Made by a program: the position numbers and the translations under genes. From Flavobacteriia bacterium (GTDB lineage Bacteria > Bacteroidota > Bacteroidia > Flavobacteriales > Flavobacteriaceae), in the NCBI GenBank assembly GCA_009921175.1, contig RFYP01000002.1, positions 1 through 64,000 on the forward strand: a DNA stretch of 64,000 nucleotides, written 5' to 3'. Below are positions 47,873-57,223 of this stretch, in pieces. Below the pieces are notes generated by a model. The model made no database searches, was not told the origin of the DNA, and worked only from the letters and a program-made list of their open reading frames with translations. Every line of letters starts with the position of its first letter. The stretch's first letter is position 1.

Positions 47873-48571
47873 TCATAAATCGTTTTCATCAGCAAAGCTA
47901 AAATAACCTTTAGACGATAGGATAAGATGGTCCAAAATACGGATGTCAAAAAGGGCTGCCGCCTGTTTAAATCGCTGGGTGATTTGACGGTCACTGGCAC
48001 TGGGCTTAAGCCCCCCAGAGGGGTGGTTGTGGACCAATATCAAGCCTGTAGCCCCTTGCTGGAGGGCATTTTTGAGCGCGAGCCGAACATCGACGATGGT
48101 TTGGGTGATTCCGCCTTTACTCAAACACGCTTTTTTGAGTAGTCGGTTTGACTGGTTAAGGTATAAGACCCAAAATTCTTCATGGGCCAACAGGGCCAAT
48201 TCGTTTTTCATTAACAAAAACACCTGTTGACTCGAAGTTATGGGCGACTTAATGGGGTGTTGCTCGCGATCTATACGGTGGGCCAAAGTCAATGCGGCCT
48301 TGATCTTTACCGCCTTTGCAGCGCCTATCCCTTTGATGGCCTTGATTTCTTCAAGCGGCAATTGCTGCAATTCTTGCAAGCGGTGATTACAGCGTAACAA
48401 AAGCTGCTGCATCAATTGAACCGCACTGATACCGGGAAGGCCACTACCGATAATAATCGCCAATAACTCAGCATTGGTCAGGTGTTGGGCTCCCTGCAAC
48501 ATTAATTTTTCGCGGGGGCGATCTTCGTCGGCCCAATGTTTAATCGAGGAGGTGTAGTTAGTTTGAGGCAT
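47873..48571 (-). CDS. radC: RadC/DUF2466 JAB-domain protein
   Basis: HhH KAIKGIGAAKAVKIKAAL; JAMM motif ILVHNHPSGGLKPSASD. Confidence 0.94.
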   Translation of the reverse strand: MPQTNYTSSIKHWADEDRPREKLMLQGAQHLTNAELLAIIIGSGLPGISAVQLMQQLLLRCNHRLQELQQLPLEEIKAIKGIGAAKAVKIKAALTLAHRIDREQHPIKSPITSSQQVFLLMKNELALLAHEEFWVLYLNQSNRLLKKACLSKGGITQTIVDVRLALKNALQQGATGLILVHNHPSGGLKPSASDRQITQRFKQAAALFDIRILDHLILSSKGYFSFADENDL

Positions 48572-48630
48572 AAAACGAGTGTAGGTTGGTATTTAAAGAT
48601 AGTTTATTTTTAGCATTGTAAAACGAATCT

Positions 48631-49254
48631 ATGAGCAACTACCCGCCTCCCCATCACCAAGAATCATCGTTCGCCAATTGTCTGGCGTTGGTCAAAGCCG
48701 CCCCCTTGGCTACCATCATTTCTTCCCAAAAGGATACAATTTGTACCACCCATACCCCCCTGGTCTATCACCCGGACGAAAACCTGGGTTATTTTATTGG
48801 GCATATCGACTGCTACAATCCGCAAGTCGCACATTTAGAAATCGGAGCATGGGTCGAAATCATCTTCCACGGACCCGAAACCTATATTTCACCCACAGAC
48901 TACCAAAGTACACAATTACCCACATGGAATTATTTTAAGGCGCATTTTGGAGGAAAGGTAGAAAGTTATCGCGATGCTGATCGATTAAGGGACAGCCTGA
49001 TCGAGATGACCACCTTTCTGGAGGGAGAAAAAGGGGGCTATATTTTGGAAAAAACCAATCCAAGAATGGAAAAAGCACTACCCTATATCGTTGGCTTTAA
49101 GATTCAAATAGCGCAATGGGAAGGCAAGTATAAAATTTCTCAAGACAAACACCCAAAAGATCAACGTTTGGCCAAAGACAAAATGCTAAGCGAATTCCCT
49201 TCCAAAAAAGCCCTGATCGACCAACTCTATCAAAACCACCAAACTAAGCGGTAG
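48631..49254 (+). CDS. FMN-binding negative transcriptional regulator (PaiB-like)
   Basis: THTPLVYHPDENLGYFIGHIDCYNPQ, FHGPETYISPTDYQSTQLPTWNYFKAHFGGK. Confidence 0.9.
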   Translation: MSNYPPPHHQESSFANCLALVKAAPLATIISSQKDTICTTHTPLVYHPDENLGYFIGHIDCYNPQVAHLEIGAWVEIIFHGPETYISPTDYQSTQLPTWNYFKAHFGGKVESYRDADRLRDSLIEMTTFLEGEKGGYILEKTNPRMEKALPYIVGFKIQIAQWEGKYKISQDKHPKDQRLAKDKMLSEFPSKKALIDQLYQNHQTKR

Positions 49255-50629
49255 CCACTGCTTGTTTGAGCAATGTCCAGTCCAACTGACTGTAATTTCC
49301 TGAACTCATCATCAACAAGACGGTTTGCTGATAATTGTGCGTCAATAAATGCTGATGCAAAGTGGCCGGTTCTGTAAAAACAGTAAGCTGAGGGTGAGCA
49401 AACGCATTGATGATCGTTTCGGGAGGAATAACGGTTCTTTGCTTGATTTTAAGTGCGGCAGGGTCATAAAAAACCAACACCTCATCGGCCGCTGCTAAGC
49501 TGTTTTTATAGTTATCGATAAAAGCTGGATCCAGGCTACTATAGGTATGCAATTCTAGACAGGCCAGTAGTTTTTTATCGGGAAATTGTTTTTTGACGGC
49601 CGTCGTTGTCGCCTTGACCTTACTCGGGGCGTGGGCAAAATCTTTGAATAAAAGACTACTGGGGCCGTGATACATTTTTTCTAAGCGACGAGCAGCTCCT
49701 TTAAACGAGGCGATGGCTTCGTAGAACGCCATAGGCTCGACCCCCATAAATTGGCATACGGCCTGAGCGCCTGCCAAATTGGATAAATTATGGTCTCCAA
49801 AAACTTCTAGAGGCACCCCTCCTTCTTCGGTTTCTAAATAGGTAATTCCTTCACGAACCTGTGACTTTGGTTTTGCATAGCCTTGTTTGCGAATTACATG
49901 CGTACTGTTCAAAGCCAGCTGTTCAACCTTTTGGTCTTCTTCGTTATACACCAAAACACCCCCCGGCGTAAGGCTCTCTATAAAGGCCTTAAAGGGTGTT
50001 TCATAGGCTTCTTGGGTTGGAAAAACATTAATATGATCCCAGGCAATACCACTTATCAACGCAATTTGAGGTTGATACCATAAAAATTTAGATCGACGAT
50101 CTACCGGTGAGGAGAGGTATTCATCGCCCTCCAACACCACAAAATCATGAGTTGCGGTGATATGAACCGTGTTTGAAAAACCCGGAACGGGGGCACCCAC
50201 CATAAAATCGACGGGACGATCTAGGGCGTGCATCACATGCAAAACCATGGCCGTAATGGTGGTTTTGCCGTGGCTTCCGGCAATGACCACTCGGGTTTTG
50301 GAAGCGGTCAACTGGCACAACAATTCGGGATAAGAAAAAACGTTTAGTCCCAAGGCTTGAGCACGAAGCAATTCGGGATTGTCTGCTTTGGCATGCATCC
50401 CCAGAACAACAGCATCGAGCTCCAGATGAATTTTTTCAGGAAACCAACCCAGTGTTTCGGGCAAAAGTCCACAGGCTGCAAGTTTGGATTTTGAAGGGTC
50501 AAATATCGCATCATCACTTCCGGTCACTTCGACACCTTGTTGGTTCAAAGCAATCGCCAAGCTGTGCATCGCACTTCCTCCTAGGGCAATAAAATGTACT
50601 TTTTTCATGCGGGATTCAATATTTTCCAA
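49244..50629 (-). CDS. mpl: UDP-N-acetylmuramate:L-alanyl-gamma-D-glutamyl-mDAP ligase (Mpl, peptidoglycan recycling)
   Basis: [59 protein letters not shown]. Confidence 0.93.
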   Translation of the reverse strand: MENIESRMKKVHFIALGGSAMHSLAIALNQQGVEVTGSDDAIFDPSKSKLAACGLLPETLGWFPEKIHLELDAVVLGMHAKADNPELLRAQALGLNVFSYPELLCQLTASKTRVVIAGSHGKTTITAMVLHVMHALDRPVDFMVGAPVPGFSNTVHITATHDFVVLEGDEYLSSPVDRRSKFLWYQPQIALISGIAWDHINVFPTQEAYETPFKAFIESLTPGGVLVYNEEDQKVEQLALNSTHVIRKQGYAKPKSQVREGITYLETEEGGVPLEVFGDHNLSNLAGAQAVCQFMGVEPMAFYEAIASFKGAARRLEKMYHGPSSLLFKDFAHAPSKVKATTTAVKKQFPDKKLLACLELHTYSSLDPAFIDNYKNSLAAADEVLVFYDPAALKIKQRTVIPPETIINAFAHPQLTVFTEPATLHQHLLTHNYQQTVLLMMSSGNYSQLDWTLLKQAVATA

Positions 50630-51609
50630 AGCCCGTCTTTGAGTGCCTGTAAACCGGTTTGAGCAACGGAGGATATCATAAAATGGGGGATGTCAGCAAA
50701 GTTAGCAGCCATTTCTTCTCGGTATTCTGCACGGAGTTCATCATCCAACAAATCACATTTGGATAAGGCCACCACAAAATCTTTGTCCATCAATTCGGGA
50801 TTATATCGCTTAAGCTCGTTACGCAAGACCATAAAAGCCTTTTTGACATCGGGGGTGTCGGCAGGTATCAAATAAAGCAACACTGCATTGCGTTCGATAT
50901 GCCTTAAAAAATAATGTCCCAAACCTTTCCCCTCGGCAGCCCCTTCGATGATACCGGGTATATCGGCCATCACAAAAGTTTGAAAATCGCGGTGGGCTAC
51001 AATTCCCAAATTGGGTTTTAGGGTGGTAAATTCATAATCGGCAATTTTGGGCTTGGCGGCAGTCAAGGCCGCCAATAAAGTGGATTTTCCTGCATTGGGA
51101 AACCCTACCAAACCAACATCCGCCAGGACTTTTAACTCCAGGGTGATTTGTAATTGCTCTCCTTCACGCCCGGGTTGCGCATAGCGAGGTGTTTGGTTGG
51201 TCGATGTCTTAAAATGCCAATTTCCTCGGCCTCCCATTCCGCCTTCTAACAAAACCTGCTCTTGTTGCTCCTCTGTGATTTCAAAGAGGATGTTATTAGT
51301 CGTTGTTTCACGAATGACCGTTCCCAAAGGGACTTCAATAAAAACATCTTCCCCTTGTGCACCCGAACTTCGATTTTTACTACCATCGCCTCCGTGACCT
51401 GCTGCAAAATGTCTTTTAAATTTAAACGAATAAAGGGTCCAAAGGTTTTTATTGGCCTTGACAATCACATGTCCTCCACGCCCACCATCGCCGCCGTCGG
51501 GTCCCCCTTTGGCTATGTATTTTTCACGATGCAAATGGGCAGAACCCCGCCCCCCGTTACCCGATGAAACCGTTAGTTTTACATAATCAACAAAGTTGCC
51601 TTCTGTCAT
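50605..51609 (-). CDS. obgE: GTPase ObgE/CgtA
   Basis: Obg fold Gly-rich N-terminus ([14 protein letters not shown]), [59 protein letters not shown]. Confidence 0.97.
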   Translation of the reverse strand: MTEGNFVDYVKLTVSSGNGGRGSAHLHREKYIAKGGPDGGDGGRGGHVIVKANKNLWTLYSFKFKRHFAAGHGGDGSKNRSSGAQGEDVFIEVPLGTVIRETTTNNILFEITEEQQEQVLLEGGMGGRGNWHFKTSTNQTPRYAQPGREGEQLQITLELKVLADVGLVGFPNAGKSTLLAALTAAKPKIADYEFTTLKPNLGIVAHRDFQTFVMADIPGIIEGAAEGKGLGHYFLRHIERNAVLLYLIPADTPDVKKAFMVLRNELKRYNPELMDKDFVVALSKCDLLDDELRAEYREEMAANFADIPHFMISSVAQTGLQALKDGLWKILNPA

Positions 51610-52185
51610 TTATCCCAGTTGATCAACGACCTCTTCGAGTCGGGCCGTAATTTCTTCGATGGCCCCCACCCCATCGATGATAAAAAATTTGTTTTGAGCT
51701 TGGTAATAGGCTTTAAGCGGGGCGGTTTTGGCATTGTATTCGTCAAAACGGTTTCGGATCTTGGCCTCGTCTTGATCATCGGTTCGTCCACTGGTTTCAC
51801 CACGCTTTAGCAAACGATCAACCAAAAGATCATCGGCGGCTTCGAGGGCCAAGGTAGCCGAAATGGCCATCCCCTGGACGTTTAGAAATTCATCCAAGGC
51901 CTGAGCCTGAGCGGTTGTACGCGGAAAACCATCAAAAATAAACCCTTTGGCTTGGGGGTTTTGCACTACCTCTTGTTCGAGCATATTGATGGTCACTTGA
52001 TCAGGCACCAAGTCACCTTGGTCCATATAGGATTGCGCCAAGGTACCCAAGGCCGTTTTTTGTTGAATATGGTGACGAAACAAATCACCGGTAGATATAT
52101 GCACCAGGTCGTAACGTTTTTTTAAAAATGCTGCCTGAGTCCCTTTCCCGGCCCCTGGCTTACCAAAGAGTATTAAATTGATCAT
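51610..52185 (-). CDS. adk: Adenylate kinase
   Basis: ILFGKPGAGKGTQAAFL, HISTGDLFRH, FIFDGFPRTTAQAQAL; short LID. Confidence 0.96.
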   Translation of the reverse strand: MINLILFGKPGAGKGTQAAFLKKRYDLVHISTGDLFRHHIQQKTALGTLAQSYMDQGDLVPDQVTINMLEQEVVQNPQAKGFIFDGFPRTTAQAQALDEFLNVQGMAISATLALEAADDLLVDRLLKRGETSGRTDDQDEAKIRNRFDEYNAKTAPLKAYYQAQNKFFIIDGVGAIEEITARLEEVVDQLG

Positions 52186-52201
52186 AGGTCTAGTATTGGC
52201 A

Positions 52202-52209
52202 CAAAGATA
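52202..52209 (-). promoter_or_regulatory. Putative -7 box (TATCTTTG minus) for adk-obgE-mpl
   Basis: CAAAGATA on plus, 17 bp upstream of adk ATG; divergent to the purK box. Confidence 0.45.
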
Positions 52210-52251
52210 TCCAAAATGTGCCGCTTTTTTCGAATCCCCAAAAGATATGCG

Positions 52252-52259
52252 TATTTTTG
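52252..52259 (+). promoter_or_regulatory. Putative -7 box TATTTTTG for purK-purE
   Basis: TAnnTTTG directly upstream of the proposed purK ATG at 52274. Confidence 0.45.
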
Positions 52260-52273
52260 CCCAAAGTACATGG

Positions 52274-53428
52274 ATGGATTTTTTTTCCTCAGATAAAGTT
52301 TTGGGTATTTTAGGCGGGGGCCAACTCGGTAAGATGTTGCTCTACACCACCCGACAGTGGGACGTGACAACCTATGTGATGGACCCAAATCCTCAAGCCC
52401 CGGCTCGACTAGCTTGCAATCGGTTTGTTACGGGAGATTTGATGGACTTCGATCAGGTGTACCAATTTGGCAAAAACGTGGATGTGTTGACCATCGAAAT
52501 TGAAAATGTCAATGTCGAAGCCCTAAAAAAACTAGCGCAAGAAGGCGTAAAAGTCTATCCACAGCCCGAGGTATTAGAAATCATTCAAAACAAATGCCGT
52601 CAAAAAAATTTTTATAAAAAACACGGTCTTCCCACTGCCCCATTTTATGAATTTTCGTCTGTAGAACAACTTAAAGAAGCAGTGGCTAAAGGACAGGTTT
52701 CTTTTCCCTTTGTCTGGAAATCAGCAGCCATGGGATACGATGGTTATGGGGTAGCGATTGTCCGGTCTAACGAAGACCTAGACACCCTTAAAGAAGGGGC
52801 TTGTATGGCCGAAGAATACGTTCCTTTTGACAAAGAATTGGCCGTGATAGTCTGTAGAAACCCACACGGACAGATCACTACCTACCCGGTGGTAGAAATG
52901 GAATTTCATCCCACCGCCAATCAGGTAGAATATGTATTGTGTCCTGCACGTATATCGGTCGAAGACGCCCAGGCTGCACGCAAAGTAGCCATGAAAGCAT
53001 CGGAGGCCTTTGGTCACGTAGGGCTGTTGGCTGTCGAACTTTTTCTTACCAAAGAAGGGGAAATCATCATCAATGAAGTGGCACCTCGCCCACATAATAG
53101 CGGGCATTACACCCTAGAGGCTTCCTACACCTCGCAATTTGAGCAACACCTCAGAGCTTTGCTAGACTTGCCTTTGGGCCAAACCGACAGTAAAGTCAGT
53201 GCGGTTATGGTCAATCTGGTGGGTAAAGCAGGACACCAAGGAGCTGTGTATTATAAAAACATCGATCAGATCATGACCCTGGAGGGAGTTAATCCCCATA
53301 TCTATGGGAAAAGAGAGACCCGTCCTTTCCGAAAAATGGGGCATGTCACGATTGTTCACCCCAAACTAGAAACAGCTAGGACCCTAGCCGCACAAGTAAA
53401 AGAAACCGTAGAAGTTATTTCAAAATAA
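52274..53428 (+). CDS. purK: 5-(carboxyamino)imidazole ribonucleotide synthase
   Basis: VLGILGGGQLGKMLLYTTRQW, ATP-grasp motifs, EVAPRPHNSGHYTLEA. Start 52274 preferred over 52178. Confidence 0.95.
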   Translation: MDFFSSDKVLGILGGGQLGKMLLYTTRQWDVTTYVMDPNPQAPARLACNRFVTGDLMDFDQVYQFGKNVDVLTIEIENVNVEALKKLAQEGVKVYPQPEVLEIIQNKCRQKNFYKKHGLPTAPFYEFSSVEQLKEAVAKGQVSFPFVWKSAAMGYDGYGVAIVRSNEDLDTLKEGACMAEEYVPFDKELAVIVCRNPHGQITTYPVVEMEFHPTANQVEYVLCPARISVEDAQAARKVAMKASEAFGHVGLLAVELFLTKEGEIIINEVAPRPHNSGHYTLEASYTSQFEQHLRALLDLPLGQTDSKVSAVMVNLVGKAGHQGAVYYKNIDQIMTLEGVNPHIYGKRETRPFRKMGHVTIVHPKLETARTLAAQVKETVEVISK

Positions 53429-53432
53429 GATT

Positions 53433-53918
53433 ATGGCACAAGTAGCAGTTATTATGGGCAGTCAATCGGATTTACCGGTGATGCAAGCCGCCATCGACAT
53501 GCTGAAAAGTTTTGATATCGAGACCGAAGTAGATATCGTTTCAGCCCATCGCACACCCGAAAAAATGGTTCAATTTGGCAAAGAAGCCCATCAAAGAGGG
53601 ATTCAAGTCATTATTGCCGGCGCTGGGGGTGCTGCTCACCTTCCCGGCATGGTAGCCTCTTTAAGTCCATTGCCGGTTATCGGTGTACCCGTTAAGTCAA
53701 GCAATTCTATCGATGGTTGGGATTCGGTCTTGTCTATTTTACAAATGCCCGGCGGAGTACCGGTAGCTACTGTGGCGTTGAATGGAGCAAAAAACGCTGG
53801 AATTCTAGCTGCTCAAATCATCGGGGCCTCGGATGCCTCAGTTCGTCAAAAAATAGAATCCTTTAAAAAGGGATTAGAAGAAAATGTACTTAAAAGTGCA
53901 CAAAACCTAAAAGGCTAA
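53433..53918 (+). CDS. purE: 5-(carboxyamino)imidazole ribonucleotide mutase
   Basis: VAVIMGSQSDLPVM, SAHRTPEKM, AGAGGAAHLPGMVA, GWDSVLSILQMPGGVPVATVA. Confidence 0.97.
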   Translation: MAQVAVIMGSQSDLPVMQAAIDMLKSFDIETEVDIVSAHRTPEKMVQFGKEAHQRGIQVIIAGAGGAAHLPGMVASLSPLPVIGVPVKSSNSIDGWDSVLSILQMPGGVPVATVALNGAKNAGILAAQIIGASDASVRQKIESFKKGLEENVLKSAQNLKG

Positions 53919-53921
53919 CCT

Positions 53922-55940
53922 TTGGAAAACCCCCTTTTATCTCCCTTTGATACGCCCTTTGAGTCGGCCCCCTTTGATCAAATTAAGTACGAACACTATG
54001 TGCCGGCCATCGAACAAAACATCGCGCAGGCCCTAGAAGAAGTTCAAGCCATCGCCCAACAAAGTGCTGCGCCCACCTTTGAAAACACCCTGGAAGCCCT
54101 CGAAGACTGTGGTGCTCAACTAGGACGGAACACAAGCCTGTTATTCAACCTCAACAGTGCGGCTACCTCGACCGAATTACAACAGCTGGCCCAAAAACTC
54201 GCACCCCAATTGGCGGCCTTTCAAAACAGTATCCGCAGCAATACCGTATTGTTCGAACGGATTGAACATGTATATAAAAACACGGATCGCCACCGCCTAA
54301 ACCCAGAACAAATCACTCTTTTGGAAAAAGAATACAAGGGGTTTGTTCGAAATGGCGCCCGACTTACCCAAACAGAAAAAGAACAACTCAAGACATTGGA
54401 CACCCGCCTGGCACAATGTAGCCTTAGCTTTGGGGAACATACCTTGGCCGACACCCATGCTTTTGAACTACTAATCGAAGACCTCGACCTGCTTAAAGGA
54501 TTGCCCGAAAACAACCTGCATCAGGCCGCAGAAACTGCCAAAGAGAGAGGAAAAGAGGGATGGGTTTTTACCCTGGATTATCCGAGTTATGTTCCCTTCA
54601 TGACCTATGTTGAAAACCGAGAACTTCGTCAAAAAATGAGTTTGGCGTATGGTAAAATTGGTTTTCAACAAAACGAAAACAACAACGAGACCATTATCCA
54701 AGAAATCGTCCATCTTCGACAAGAACGTGCATCCTTATTGGGGTACAGTTCTCACGCAGCCTATGTCCTCGAAGAGCGAATGGCCCAAGACGAAGCCACG
54801 GTAGTTTCTTTTTTAAATCATTTACAAGAAAAAGCTCGACCCTCGGCGGAGAGAGAATGGAAGGCTTTGGAAGCCTTGGCCAAAGGATATAATTGTTACC
54901 CCATCGAAAAATGGGACACCGCCTTTTTGACCGAAAAACTTAAACAACAGGAACTCGAATTGGACGATCAAGCACTTAGGGCGTACTTCCCCCTTGAGCA
55001 GACCCTACAAGGATTGTTTACTGTTGCAAAACGCCTATTTCAAATTGAATTTGAACCCCTCGAAAATGTAGCGCCCTATCATAAAGAGGTCAGCGTGTAT
55101 AAGGTGTCAAAAATCAATGGAAAGTTTATGGCACTTCTCTACCTGGATTTTTATCCCAGAGAAAGCAAAAGAAGTGGAGCGTGGATGACCTCCTACCGAA
55201 GTCAAAAGGGCAGCGAAAGGCCACATGTTTCCATAGTGTGTAATTTTTCAAAGCCAACCAAAGACACCCCCTCTTTGCTCACCTTTAATGAAGTAACTAC
55301 TTTGTTTCATGAATTTGGTCATGCCCTCCATGGGATGTTGGCCGATACGCAATATAGCGGGTTGAGCGGCACCCACGTCTTTTGGGATTTTGTCGAACTA
55401 CCGAGCCAAATCATGGAGAACTGGTGCTATCAAAAAGAGGCCTTACACCTGTTTGCCAAACACTACCAAACCCAAGCCTTATTACCGGAACATTATCTCG
55501 ATAAGATTCAAAAAGTAGCGCAATTTCAACAAGGTCTCCAAACCTTGCGCCAATTGAGTTTTGCCCAACTCGATCTCGCTTATCACACCCAACAAAAACA
55601 TCCAATCACCGATATCAAAGCGCATGAAAAAGCGGTGATGGCGCCCTTTAGTTTTACACCGGATCATGACGAAAATTGCCTAAGCACCAACTTTTCTCAT
55701 ATCTTTCAAGGGGGGTATGCTGCGGGATATTATAGCTATAAATGGGCCGAAGTTTTGGATGCCGATGCCTTTGATTTGTTTTTGGAAAAAGGAATTTTTG
55801 ACTCAGCTACGGCCCAGGCCTTTGAAAAACACATTCTTTCCAAAGGCGGGACAGAACATCCTATGGAACTCTATAATCGTTTTCGTCAAAAAGCGCCCAA
55901 TCCAGAGGCTTTGCTCAAAAGGGCAGGTTTGTTGGTTTAG
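53922..55940 (+). CDS. M3-family oligopeptidase (Dcp/PrlC-like), TTG start
   Basis: Zn motif FHEFGHALHGML; MENPLLSPFDTPFESAPFDQIKYEHYVPAIEQ. Confidence 0.94.
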   Translation: MENPLLSPFDTPFESAPFDQIKYEHYVPAIEQNIAQALEEVQAIAQQSAAPTFENTLEALEDCGAQLGRNTSLLFNLNSAATSTELQQLAQKLAPQLAAFQNSIRSNTVLFERIEHVYKNTDRHRLNPEQITLLEKEYKGFVRNGARLTQTEKEQLKTLDTRLAQCSLSFGEHTLADTHAFELLIEDLDLLKGLPENNLHQAAETAKERGKEGWVFTLDYPSYVPFMTYVENRELRQKMSLAYGKIGFQQNENNNETIIQEIVHLRQERASLLGYSSHAAYVLEERMAQDEATVVSFLNHLQEKARPSAEREWKALEALAKGYNCYPIEKWDTAFLTEKLKQQELELDDQALRAYFPLEQTLQGLFTVAKRLFQIEFEPLENVAPYHKEVSVYKVSKINGKFMALLYLDFYPRESKRSGAWMTSYRSQKGSERPHVSIVCNFSKPTKDTPSLLTFNEVTTLFHEFGHALHGMLADTQYSGLSGTHVFWDFVELPSQIMENWCYQKEALHLFAKHYQTQALLPEHYLDKIQKVAQFQQGLQTLRQLSFAQLDLAYHTQQKHPITDIKAHEKAVMAPFSFTPDHDENCLSTNFSHIFQGGYAAGYYSYKWAEVLDADAFDLFLEKGIFDSATAQAFEKHILSKGGTEHPMELYNRFRQKAPNPEALLKRAGLLV

Positions 55941-56284
55941 TCTTTGGTGGCTCCAGTCCAATCGAGGTAACCACCCCCTAACTCAAAAAGGTGTTTAAAA
56001 CCCAACGAATCCATGATTTGGGCCGCGCGGGTACTTCTGCGACCCGAACGACAAAACAGCAACAAGGTGTCTTGCTTATTTAGCCTGTTTATCTTTTGGA
56101 TAAAATCATCCTTCTTGACATCAACGAGTAGCGCACCCTGTATCGTGCCTGCATCAAACTCCTCCGCGGTACGTACATCGATCAAGACATACTGCTGGTC
56201 GATTAGTTTTTGAAACTCGTTTTTGGATACGGTACTATGGGTGAATTGTTGAATAAAAAGTAAAAAGACGATCAAATATGGCAT
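55937..56284 (-). CDS. Secreted rhodanese-like protein
   Basis: Signal peptide; LIDVRTAEEFDAGTIQGALLVDV, active-site loop FCRSGRRS. Confidence 0.9.
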   Translation of the reverse strand: MPYLIVFLLFIQQFTHSTVSKNEFQKLIDQQYVLIDVRTAEEFDAGTIQGALLVDVKKDDFIQKINRLNKQDTLLLFCRSGRRSTRAAQIMDSLGFKHLFELGGGYLDWTGATKD

Positions 56285-56289
56285 AAACT

Positions 56290-57096
56290 TTAGATTGTAC
56301 TCAAAGTAAAAAATTCTATCAGCAACCACCAAACAATCGGCAAGGATTCAACCCAGAAACTGCTGTAAAATTCCGATTGCTTTGTCCTACTTTTCCACAA
56401 AAAAGCAACTAAAATAACAGCCATCAATAAAGACAAGAAAAAATAATCAAGGTCTGGAACCAACTTGTATTCTATACCAACAAATCCCATGAGCGCCATA
56501 GTACCGCGGATTTTAGTGCCCTTAATCCCGTATTTTTGAGGCCATGTAGCCAAATGAACCGCATCTGCATGCAGGTCTCTAAGTTCAAAAGGCAAGGTCG
56601 CCACCAAGACAAATAACAGCCGGCTAAACAGTAAGTAAATTAATGAGTATTCGAAGGCATCCCCGCTGTAAACAACCGGTAAAAAAACACTTACCAATGT
56701 CCATGCCGCAGCAACCATATATATTTTAAGTCCATGACGATCCCTAAAGTTTTTATGGTTTGCCCGCAAAGGAAAAGTATAAAAGCCGCTGAGCAATGCT
56801 ATTGACAGCAAAACCATCCATTGCCAAGGGTCGGTAGGAAACAATAGCATCACGGCCACGGCCAAAGCCAAAAGACTCATCACTTTGAGCCTATCTAGGG
56901 GCCATAGCGGTTTTTTCCACCACAATGGGCTGTTTTTAATAAGGTTATACCCAAAAACCGTCAGGCAAAACACGCCCAACCAAAAAGAATTTGCCAAGCT
57001 TATCTCGCGGTAGTGCGCAGTAATTTTGGTCAATGCAACAACAGCAAAACCTACATGAAGACTGGACTGAACATAAAACCGAAGGAGAGAACGCAT
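56290..57096 (-). CDS. Uncharacterised multi-pass membrane protein, distantly UbiA-prenyltransferase-like
   Basis: About eight hydrophobic segments; PFELRDLHAD...PQKYGIKGTK resembles the second Asp motif of UbiA; first NDxxDxxxD motif not seen. Confidence 0.6.
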   Translation of the reverse strand: MRSLLRFYVQSSLHVGFAVVALTKITAHYREISLANSFWLGVFCLTVFGYNLIKNSPLWWKKPLWPLDRLKVMSLLALAVAVMLLFPTDPWQWMVLLSIALLSGFYTFPLRANHKNFRDRHGLKIYMVAAAWTLVSVFLPVVYSGDAFEYSLIYLLFSRLLFVLVATLPFELRDLHADAVHLATWPQKYGIKGTKIRGTMALMGFVGIEYKLVPDLDYFFLSLLMAVILVAFLWKSRTKQSEFYSSFWVESLPIVWWLLIEFFTLSTI

Positions 57097-57223
57097 GATG
57101 AATTTAAAAGTAAAATTAAACTGTTAATAAATACGATAATACGTTGAAAAAAAATAGTGAATCTCAGCTTTTACGGACAATTTTTGAGGCTGAAATGCCC
57201 TATTTTAGCAAAAAAAATGTGGG

